Shown here: piece after piece, positions 1 to 5,027 of the stretch
Position numbering within the stretch: the first letter of the stretch is position 1
Layout: the number at the start of each line of letters is the position of its first letter
Origin: Pseudomonadota bacterium
GTDB lineage: Bacteria > Pseudomonadota > Gammaproteobacteria > Burkholderiales > Burkholderiaceae_A
NCBI GenBank assembly: GCA_002684875.1
Contig: NYVY01000056.1
Span: 8,545 to 13,571, forward strand
Length of the DNA stretch: 5,027 nucleotides
Direction: 5' to 3'
Position numbers and translations under genes: made by a program
Notes under the pieces: model-generated
The model's database searches: none
What the model saw: the letters and a program-made list of their open reading frames with translations, nothing else
Told to the model about the DNA's origin: nothing

Positions 1-2306
1 CCGCTCTCTAAGCGAAGAGCACCGGACCAAATGGTTGTTTCGGTAGGGCCATAGACATTCCAGACCTGCGCCCGGGTTGCCAGGAGTTCATGGGCAAGAT
101 TCAGTCCCAGCGGTTCTCCGCCGCAAAGCGCGGTGAAGTCAGCGGCTGGGGAATGCCAATGCGGAAGAATGATTTGCCAGCCGGATGGGGTCGCTTGAAG
201 CGTGTCAATGTGATGCGTTTTGAGAAGAGTGACGAGTTGTTCTCCATTTTGGACTTCTTCATCGCTAGCGAGAATGACCGTCGCCCCCGTTTTGAGTGGG
301 AGAAAGATTTCCAGCGCGGAGATGTCAAAGGCAAGCGTGGTAACCGCGAGCCAAGAACGCTCTGATTGGTAGCTGAAAAGTGCCTGGAAGGAGCACAGAA
401 GATTGGCGAGATTGAGCTGCGAGACGGTGACTCCCTTTGGCCTTCCTGTGGTGCCACTGGTATAAATTAGGTAGGCGAGGCTCGATAGGGAGTAATCAGG
501 GGCGCGAAAGAGTTCTTCTTTTTCAAAAGAAATTGTGCTGAGATTGAGCGATCTCGGGTGAGCGGGGAAAAGTGGTTCAGTGGAATGATCGTGAAGGATG
601 AGATCAGGCTGCGCATCCTCAAGAATGAGTTGAAGGCGTGAGGAAGGATGGCTTGGATCGAGGGGGAGATAATGAGCGCCCGTTTTAAAGGTCGCTAAAA
701 GGGCAACTATCATTTCAGTGGAGCGCGGCAAGAGAATGGCGACCGTGCTGTTTGCCCCGATCTTTTGTTTCTGAAGCGTGGCTGCCAGTTGAGTCGCTTT
801 TTGATCCAGTTCCCTGTAGGTGAATTTCTGCTCTTTAAAAATTAGGGCCGTCTTATCAGGAGCTTGTTGGACTTGCCCATTGAAGGCCTGAATCACGGGA
901 GTGTAATTCGTGAGATCGGGCAGCGGGCCGTTGAAAGAAGAGGGGGGTTGAGGCTCTGGGAAGTGAGTAGATGGATGTTGGTTCGAGGCTTCGGAATGAG
1001 TGAAGCCTCGCAGGATTTCTGAGAGGTCTTCCAGGACCTGAGTGATTTCTTGTGCTTCGAAGCGTCCCGGTGGGTAGAGGAGGCGAAATTCGAGTTCGTC
1101 ATCGGCAATGACGTAGAGGCTGAGTGAGTAGTTTGTTTGCTCTTGGAGTGAAACTTCACTGAGGTTCAGTGACGCTTCGTCTGCGCTCGAATATTCCTGC
1201 GGGTAGTTTTCAAAGACAACGACTGTGTCGAAAAGTCCTTCATTTCTCGGGAAATCACTGAGGGCGTGAATCTCAACGAGAGGAAGTGTCTCGTGCTCTT
1301 GCTGCGCTTGTTGCTCGGTCTGAATGTCACGCAGCCAATCAAAGGTGGTGGCTCTTGGGGGGAGCGAGACGCGGAGAGGCGCGGCGTTGATAAAGAGCCC
1401 AACGCAGCGCTCAACATCAGCGAGCATCGCGGGACGACCGGAGCGCGCTAGGCCAAAGAGGACATCATCTTGGTCTCCATAGCGTGAGAGTAGGATCGCC
1501 CAAGCTCCCTGAACTAAAGTACTCAGTGTGAGGCGTTCTTGCTGGGCGAGAGTCTTGAATGAGGCGGTGAGAGAAGAATCGAGCGTGAGGATCTGTTTCG
1601 CACTGCCCTTCCCAGCTTCTCGTTCCGGGAGGCCGAGCGATGTCGCTTCGGTAAGCCCCGAGAGATATTCCTTCCAGTAGAGGCGACTAGCGTCGCCGTC
1701 TTTCCTGTGCAGCCACTGAACGTAGTCCTTAAAATGAGGGGCTGGAGGAAGGAGGTCTTGCGGATTCTTTTTTTGTTTAAGGCCGCGATAAATGAGCATC
1801 CATTCGCCCAGCAGAATGGGCAGAGACCAACCATCGAGGATAAGATGATGATAGGTCCAAACCAGATGGGAGTGTTCGTCTCCCAGCGAGAAGAGGCCGA
1901 AGCGCATCAGTGGTGCTTTACTGAGGGCGAAATCTCGTTCGCGGTCTTCTTTGAGCCAATCTTGATACTGTGGCCACTCGCTGAGATCAGCTGGCGATCC
2001 CGCCTCACGATAATCTTCTTCCCAGTAATGGTGCTCAAAAGGGAAGGTGGCCTTTTTACCGACGACCTGCATGGGAGTCTCAACTTTTTCCCAGACAAAG
2101 GCGGTTCTTAAAACATCGTGGCGCTGGATCAGCTCCTGCCAAGCTTCTGAGAGTATTTTTTGGTCCAGTTTCCCGCGAAGGGTGAAGCTGACTTGGATGA
2201 TGTAAACGCCGTGATTCGGTTCTGCGATGCTATGAAAAAGCATGCCCTGCTGAGTAGGAGTCAGAGGGTATAGATCCTGAATATGGTCTGGAAGGGCACG
2301 TTTCAT
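1..2306 (-). CDS. Non-ribosomal peptide synthetase, condensation plus adenylation domains (C-terminus outside window)
   Basis: The frame is open from the ATG at 2306 to the left edge (768 codons, no stop). The translation starts with a condensation (C) domain at about residues 9-430: C1-like LYPLTPTQQGMLFHS, the catalytic HHLILDG (H153, H154, D158, G159; consensus HHxxxDG) and C5-like VGLFINAAPLRV (302-313). An adenylation (A) domain begins near residue 465, with A3 YTSGTTGRPKG (615-625), A4 FDISALEIF (from 660) and A5 NVYGPTE (750-756). The later A motifs, the carrier domain and any further modules lie beyond the window. The protein would activate an amino acid as its adenylate and condense it onto an upstream acyl or peptidyl group in the cytoplasm. 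Pocket residues aligned by eye to GrsA read D-I-L-Q-C-G-V-I-W, closest to remembered glycine codes. The start overlaps the upstream stop (TGATG) and has no clear Shine-Dalgarno, which implies translational coupling. All visible catalytic motifs are intact. Confidence 0.96.
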   Translation of the reverse strand, partial: MKRALPDHIQDLYPLTPTQQGMLFHSIAEPNHGVYIIQVSFTLRGKLDQKILSEAWQELIQRHDVLRTAFVWEKVETPMQVVGKKATFPFEHHYWEEDYREAGSPADLSEWPQYQDWLKEDRERDFALSKAPLMRFGLFSLGDEHSHLVWTYHHLILDGWSLPILLGEWMLIYRGLKQKKNPQDLLPPAPHFKDYVQWLHRKDGDASRLYWKEYLSGLTEATSLGLPEREAGKGSAKQILTLDSSLTASFKTLAQQERLTLSTLVQGAWAILLSRYGDQDDVLFGLARSGRPAMLADVERCVGLFINAAPLRVSLPPRATTFDWLRDIQTEQQAQQEHETLPLVEIHALSDFPRNEGLFDTVVVFENYPQEYSSADEASLNLSEVSLQEQTNYSLSLYVIADDELEFRLLYPPGRFEAQEITQVLEDLSEILRGFTHSEASNQHPSTHFPEPQPPSSFNGPLPDLTNYTPVIQAFNGQVQQAPDKTALIFKEQKFTYRELDQKATQLAATLQKQKIGANSTVAILLPRSTEMIVALLATFKTGAHYLPLDPSHPSSRLQLILEDAQPDLILHDHSTEPLFPAHPRSLNLSTISFEKEELFRAPDYSLSSLAYLIYTSGTTGRPKGVTVSQLNLANLLCSFQALFSYQSERSWLAVTTLAFDISALEIFLPLKTGATVILASDEEVQNGEQLVTLLKTHHIDTLQATPSGWQIILPHWHSPAADFTALCGGEPLGLNLAHELLATRAQVWNVYGPTETTIWSGALRLES

Positions 2307-2863
2307 CAGTGATTCATCGGGCAGCCACCATTGGGTGCAGGAGAAAGGTGATTACTCCGGCGCTTTTCAAATTGGTCGAGGATGTTCACTGCCACGCTTT
2401 TTTTAGTGCGGAGACTTCCCCCTTCATCGCCTCCAAAACGGGCGCAAACTTCACGATGGGATTTTGCTAGGTAGTGGTAGGCATCGAGGAGTCCTTCGTG
2501 CTCGGAGCGGAGTTCAGGAGAAAGACTTTTCAGTGAGGGGCTGAGTCCACGCCAAGATTGGATTAAAGCAGCATGATCCCATGACATGAGACCGCTGAAG
2601 TCATCTCCGGGGATGTTGGGTGCGGACATACTCGGCCTGACCATTGTTTCGTAGTCATCGCGGGAGAAGTTTCCGGCCATTATCATCGAGGAGCCAGATG
2701 CTCTCAGAAGTTTGGCAGCTGTCTGTAATTCTTGTCGGAGAGCTTCATGATCGCCTTTATTCAGCAGGATTTCAATTCGCCGGAAGCACACAAGGAGCGC
2801 CTGGGTGTTCATGAAGAACAGCCAGTGGAAGCGCTTCCATGTGGTCAGGGCTGACGAGTTCAT
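2306..2863 (-). CDS. Conserved-looking 185-residue protein of an NRPS operon, possible heme-dioxygenase-like segment
   Basis: I do not recognise this protein with certainty. It looks soluble and largely helical, with no signal peptide or clear membrane span. Notable stretches are a Trp/Phe-rich N-terminus (WKRFHWLFF, 9-17), a charged helical region (about 27-56), RDDYETMVRPSM (68-79), FSGLMSWDH (89-97), and SHREVCARFGGDEGGS (135-150). The last resembles by eye the H-x3-V-x-R-x-x-G segment that carries the proximal heme histidine in tryptophan 2,3-dioxygenases, with H136 in the ligand position. This is a motif-level impression only. The ATG overlaps the stop of the upstream gene (ATGA), and the stop overlaps the NRPS start (TGATG), so it is locked into the operon. 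It could be a tailoring or precursor enzyme, one subunit of a two-protein enzyme with the 151-residue neighbour, or a non-enzymatic NRPS partner. The coding call is strong; the function is not known. Confidence 0.88.
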   Translation of the reverse strand: MNSSALTTWKRFHWLFFMNTQALLVCFRRIEILLNKGDHEALRQELQTAAKLLRASGSSMIMAGNFSRDDYETMVRPSMSAPNIPGDDFSGLMSWDHAALIQSWRGLSPSLKSLSPELRSEHEGLLDAYHYLAKSHREVCARFGGDEGGSLRTKKSVAVNILDQFEKRRSNHLSPAPNGGCPMNH

Positions 2864-3315
2864 GAGTGACTGAGATAGATGCGCTCGAATAGGTCAAGAT
2901 AGGCTCGAAATCCGGTTTCTTGCGTCTCGATATCTTCGGGCTTGATGGAGTCAGAATCACTGACTTGCAACTGAGAGAAGGCGAGGGCGCAGTGAGCAAT
3001 GCTGGCTAGGATAGCAAGAGGTGGTTGAGGGGTTTCGATGTGATCGATCTCGAAATAATTATCATAAACCTCCAGGCTACGGTCGGAGAGGAGGCTTTGT
3101 TCACAGGTTTTCGTGACGTCATAATCGAAAGCCGGGAATTGCGCGAGGAAGGCCTCCAATCGGATCAGTCGGTCATTGGTCTTGACACTCTGACAAAGGA
3201 TGGAGCGAAGTTCTGAAAGAGCTACCTTTAGGAAATCCCGATCCTGATGAGTCAGCAAGGACTCACTGAGAGGTGGCAGTTGCCAAGGGACTAATAATTT
3301 AAGGGAGTCGCTCAC
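2860..3315 (-). CDS. Unrecognised 151-residue acidic protein of an NRPS operon, GTG start
   Basis: I assign no function. The translation is acidic and mostly amphipathic helix in character, without a signal peptide, a membrane span or a cofactor motif I know. Visible stretches are LVPWQLPPL (8-16), a helical block around 25-60 (RDFLKVALSELRSIL), a central acidic and tyrosine-rich part (LEVYDNYFEIDH, 81-92), and a hydrophobic helix LAILASIAHCALAF (100-113). The start is GTG at 3315: an in-frame TGA sits immediately upstream, and no in-frame ATG follows nearby. It begins 21 bases after the MbtH-like stop, and its own stop overlaps the next start (ATGA), so it belongs to the same operon. Its constant company with the 185-residue protein here suggests that they act together. 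Combined, the two (336 residues) approach the size of one tryptophan-dioxygenase or PrnB-type enzyme, which is why a split enzyme is considered under findings. Confidence 0.85.
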   Translation of the reverse strand: MSDSLKLLVPWQLPPLSESLLTHQDRDFLKVALSELRSILCQSVKTNDRLIRLEAFLAQFPAFDYDVTKTCEQSLLSDRSLEVYDNYFEIDHIETPQPPLAILASIAHCALAFSQLQVSDSDSIKPEDIETQETGFRAYLDLFERIYLSHS

Positions 3316-3336
3316 TCAAAAGAAGAGTGTGGAGTC

Positions 3337-3534
3337 TCACTGAGATTCCATTTTACGTTGCAGGCTGAGAGGACGCATGTCGGTCCAGACCTCAGCAATG
3401 TAGTCGAGGCACTCTTGCTTGGCCCCACTTTTCCCTTCAGCTTTCCAGCCCCACGGGATCTTTTTATAATCGGGCCAGATCGAGTATCGTCCTTCTTCGC
3501 TGATGACGACTAGGTAGTTGATGTCTTGTTCCAT
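3337..3534 (-). CDS. MbtH-like protein, NRPS adenylation-domain activator
   Basis: This 65-residue protein matches the MbtH family along its whole length. Family hallmarks are visible: [15 protein letters not shown] (8-22), PWGW (27-30), ECLDYI (41-46) and the strongly conserved WTDMRPLSL (50-58). Family members are normally about 60-75 residues, so this one is complete. MbtH-like proteins bind the adenylation domain of NRPSs and are often needed for its solubility and activity. The obvious partner is the synthetase three genes downstream. As the first gene of the operon it probably sits nearest the promoter. The ATG at 3534 is the natural start because the family match begins a few residues in, although no clear Shine-Dalgarno precedes it. 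Two near-perfect dyads lie 18-90 bases upstream. The family assignment is firm; the pairing with this NRPS is inferred from the operon. Confidence 0.96.
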   Translation of the reverse strand: MEQDINYLVVISEEGRYSIWPDYKKIPWGWKAEGKSGAKQECLDYIAEVWTDMRPLSLQRKMESQ

Positions 3535-3551
3535 GCGTCTGTGTTTGCTTA

Positions 3552-3568
3552 TTGAGATTTAATCTCAA
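3552..3568. promoter_or_regulatory. 17-bp palindrome, candidate operator upstream of MbtH gene
   Basis: TTGAGATT-T-AATCTCAA has perfect 8-base arms around one central base. It ends 18 bases before the MbtH-like ATG, where a repressor could block the start of the operon transcript or its translation. The TTGA...TCAA ends recall CRP/FNR half-sites, but the spacing differs from the 14-bp FNR box, so no regulator is assigned. Confidence 0.45.
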
Positions 3569-3607
3569 CACTTTGTTGCCACAGCGCCAGCGAAAAGCAA
3601 ACTTCAA

Positions 3608-3623
3608 TTTAGCGGTCGCTAAA
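3608..3623. promoter_or_regulatory. 16-bp palindrome, candidate operator or promoter-region site
   Basis: TTTAGCG-GT-CGCTAAA has perfect 7-base arms around a 2-base centre. It lies about 75-90 bases upstream of the MbtH-like start, in the expected promoter zone of the NRPS operon. Its centre is about 55 bases from that of the other palindrome at 3552-3568, but the two sequences are unrelated. No known regulator motif is recognised. Confidence 0.4.
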
Positions 3624-3749
3624 CCAATTTCGCCGGGTTGAATCGAGAAGTTTTTATTCGGGGGTGATGACCGATGTCGTCTGATCTCGTAAGATGTATT
3701 GTCAAGAGCGGTTACTTTTTGCAACAAACAGCATCTTCATTTAGATCCG

Positions 3750-3768
3750 TATTGTTACTAATATTGTT
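3750..3768. repeat. 7-bp direct repeat with 12-base period
   Basis: TATTGTT occurs twice (3750-3756 and 3762-3768) separated by ACTAA. The spacing is close to one helical turn, as in tandem half-sites of some activators, and lies about 220 bases upstream of the MbtH-like start. In AT-rich DNA this can arise by chance. Confidence 0.25.
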
Positions 3769-3786
3769 GACTCAGTTAATGCGAAA

Positions 3787-3805
3787 GTAGGCACTAAGCA
3801 CCTAC
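3787..3805 (-). repeat. Small inverted repeat that can form an RNA hairpin on the minus strand
   Basis: On the minus strand GTAGGTGCTTAGTGCCTAC pairs GTAGG with CCTAC, extended by two G-U pairs and one C-G pair. No T-run follows, so it is not a standard terminator. It could be a 5'-leader hairpin if the NRPS operon transcript starts this far upstream, or it could be chance. Confidence 0.25.
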
Positions 3806-3956
3806 AAATTCCCGTTTTGGTTGGATGAATCGCTTTGAGTATTTCGTTTAAGGTCATGGCGATAGAATTTTTTGCCTAAGTTTGTGAGGGGGGATCAGCT
3901 TTATTTTACTTTAAGATAGCCCTGAGTCGGGAATCATCTATATACAACTCCCGCGA

Positions 3957-3971
3957 GAGAATACTGTTCTC
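3957..3971. repeat. 15-bp interrupted dyad GAGAA-N5-TTCTC
   Basis: GAGAATACTGTTCTC has 5-base arms around TACTG. It lies about 420 bases upstream of the MbtH-like start and about 130 bases past the sulfatase stop. It resembles a small repressor site in layout only; no regulator is assigned. Confidence 0.2.
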
Positions 3972-4104
3972 GAACGCCTTGTGATATAGAAACGAAATCA
4001 TTTTGGTGTTTGTTTTATCGGAGCGTATTTTGGCAGGTCCTGATGGTCTAATTCTATGAAAAGGACGCTAAACCCATTTTGAAGCAGGAGGGAGCAAGTT
4101 AAGT

Positions 4105-5027
4105 CTATTTGTATCGTTTGGCATCGTATCCAGCCGCTTTTCTCTTTGTTTTTAGGCGGGTCTTGAGTTGATTTAAGCGATCACTGTAGTTAGGGTCTTT
4201 TGCGAGATTGTTGAATTCGCTTGGATCATTTTTTAGATCATAAAGCTCCTCTCCTTTTGCTCCGAATCCCCAATGAGTGAATCGCCATTCAGGCGTGCGA
4301 ATGGATTCTCCTCCACTTCGGCTAATCGAGAATGCGAGATCCTTGTTCCATTCCTTTGTCGTAGGATTCTTGAGAAGGGGCAAGAGGCTCTGACCCTGAA
4401 GGTTTGAAGGTGGGGTCAATCCAGCGAGTTCTGCTAGAGTCGGGTAAAGGTCAACAAGTTCGGTGATTTGATTGCTAGCGTGTCCATGCGACGTCGTAAT
4501 CCATGGAACGCTCAGAATGAACGGAACACGGGTTGATTCTTCAAATAGGTGCTGCTTTTGAAACTTGTGATGATGACCTAAGAGATATCCGTGATCACTA
4601 GAAAAAATCACGATGGTATTTTCTCGCAATCCTAATTCGTCAAGAGCTTCTAACACCCGGCCGACCTGCTCATCCATGTAGGAAATGCTGGCGTAATAGG
4701 CTTCTATTAATCCTTTGTGCAATTCGGGAGTCACGCCGTAGCGATCTATGGATTTATAGTTTCGAATAATCTTGGGGACATCATCAAGATCTCCCTTGGG
4801 AACCTCTGGAGCGACCATGGTATCGCGATCGTAGCGATCAAAATATTTAGAGGGTGCAACTAAAGGAACGTGGGGACGGACAAATCCACAACCTAGAAAA
4901 AAGGGCTTATCCTTATTTTGTTTTAGGAATTCAATTGCGGCATCCGCCGCCATTCCATCAGCATGTTCAAGATCGCCGGTTGAAGCTTCAACTCCGGTAA
5001 AAGTCTGGGAGCTTTTATCCTTTGGAG
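4105..5027 (-). CDS. Type I sulfatase, iduronate-2-sulfatase-like (N-terminus outside window)
   Basis: The frame is open from the right edge to a TAG at 4105-4107, about 307 codons. An internal ATG at 4953 is not the true start, because clear coding sequence continues upstream of it (GVEASTGDLEHADG). Counting from that Met, KPFFLGCGFVRPHVP holds the substrate or metal-site histidine. SSDHGYLLG supplies the Asp-His metal ligands, and a lysine 13 residues after that Asp matches the spacing in human iduronate-2-sulfatase. LFEESTRVPF follows, then the C-terminal subdomain RTPEWRFTHWG and ELYDLKNDPSEFNNLA. The enzyme should hydrolyse a sulfate ester, probably on a sulfated polysaccharide or glycosaminoglycan. 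The substrate cannot be told from this part. The C/SxPxR formylglycine site and any signal peptide are in the missing N-terminal portion. Where the normal LGEHGxW stretch is expected it has LGHHHKF. A role in the neighbouring NRPS pathway is not indicated. Confidence 0.95.
   Translation of the reverse strand, partial: PKDKSSQTFTGVEASTGDLEHADGMAADAAIEFLKQNKDKPFFLGCGFVRPHVPLVAPSKYFDRYDRDTMVAPEVPKGDLDDVPKIIRNYKSIDRYGVTPELHKGLIEAYYASISYMDEQVGRVLEALDELGLRENTIVIFSSDHGYLLGHHHKFQKQHLFEESTRVPFILSVPWITTSHGHASNQITELVDLYPTLAELAGLTPPSNLQGQSLLPLLKNPTTKEWNKDLAFSISRSGGESIRTPEWRFTHWGFGAKGEELYDLKNDPSEFNNLAKDPNYSDRLNQLKTRLKTKRKAAGYDAKRYK

Larger units (their letters stand above)
3535..4104. other. Intergenic region between the sulfatase and the NRPS operon
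   Basis: These 570 bases hold no convincing gene on either strand. The one longer frame, antisense-adjacent to MbtH, gives low-complexity basic protein and overlaps the MbtH gene. The region is visibly more AT-rich than the flanking genes. It must contain the sulfatase 3' end and, most likely, the promoter of the NRPS operon. I find no strong GC hairpin followed by a T-run after the sulfatase stop, and no convincing -35/-10 pair. A TTGACA on the minus strand (plus 3700-3705) has no good -10 at the proper distance. Several short dyads and one direct repeat are listed separately. Confidence 0.8.

Noticed and set aside
101..457. 118-codon open frame on the minus strand
   Set aside because: It is out of frame within the adenylation domain, and the real frame gives A3 and A4 core motifs over the same bases. 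The Ser/Arg/Pro-rich product is typical of a shadow frame.
1707..2111. 134-codon open frame on the plus strand
   Set aside because: It lies entirely antisense to the NRPS condensation domain, whose frame shows clear family motifs. The plus-strand translation has no recognisable features.
2772..2999. Possible frameshift joining the 151- and 185-residue genes into one protein
   Set aside because: Both genes have clean ends with a classic ATGA overlap. The third frame across the junction does not read like protein, and an in-frame stop lies shortly upstream of the 185-residue start. Two separate genes are more likely than a broken one.
3677..3705. Minus-strand TTGACA as a sigma-70 -35 box
   Set aside because: At 15-18 bases downstream the sequence reads TCAGACGAC, with no resemblance to TATAAT.
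3464..3727. 87-codon minus-strand open frame overlapping the MbtH-like gene
   Set aside because: It overlaps most of the 5' half of the MbtH gene in another frame. The product is basic and low-complexity, and it crosses both palindromes.
3767..3796. Plus-strand TTGACT as a promoter
   Set aside because: There is no -10 at a suitable distance and no plus-strand gene downstream.
4021..4104. Rho-independent terminator after the sulfatase
   Set aside because: The best pairing (GTCCT with AGGAC around a loop of about 20 bases) is weak and has no T-run, so no terminator is claimed.
1..5027. CRISPR array, tRNA or rRNA, insertion sequence, attachment site
   Set aside because: No regularly spaced repeats, tRNA-like cloverleaf, transposase-like frame or terminal inverted repeats were seen on either strand.

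Overview
This 5,027-base window holds five genes, all on the minus strand, plus one non-coding gap of about 570 bases. Two genes are cut by the window edges: the NRPS lacks its C-terminus at the left, and the sulfatase lacks its N-terminus at the right. Moderate GC content, little Shine-Dalgarno sequence before the starts that can be checked, and an iduronate-2-sulfatase-like enzyme beside a non-ribosomal peptide synthetase (NRPS) would suit an environmental bacterium of the Planctomycetota/Verrucomicrobiota type. That placement is inference from gene style, and no marker gene fixes it.

Reading in the direction of transcription (high to low coordinates), the sulfatase comes first (5027 to 4105). 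It is a type I sulfatase fragment carrying the metal and substrate residues of the alkaline-phosphatase-like fold. A gene-free gap follows (4104 to 3535) with several short dyads; the two best lie just upstream of the next gene and are candidate operators.

A tight biosynthetic operon fills the rest: an MbtH-like protein (3534 to 3337), an unrecognised 151-residue protein with a GTG start (3315 to 2860), an unrecognised 185-residue protein (2863 to 2306), and an NRPS that starts with a condensation domain and continues into an adenylation domain (2306 to 1, open). The last three genes overlap their neighbours by 4 and 1 bases, so they are almost certainly cotranscribed and translationally coupled. 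MbtH-like proteins act as chaperones or activators of adenylation domains, so its partner is very probably the NRPS in the same operon. The specificity-pocket residues I read from the adenylation domain (D-I-L-Q-C-G-V-I-W) most resemble the glycine code as I remember it.

The most interesting content is the pair of small genes between MbtH and the NRPS. The 185-residue protein has a stretch (H136 onward) that looks by eye like the proximal-heme-histidine segment of tryptophan 2,3-dioxygenase-type enzymes. Together the two proteins are about the size of one enzyme of that superfamily. A split or two-subunit heme enzyme tailoring the peptide or making its precursor is a testable but unproven idea.
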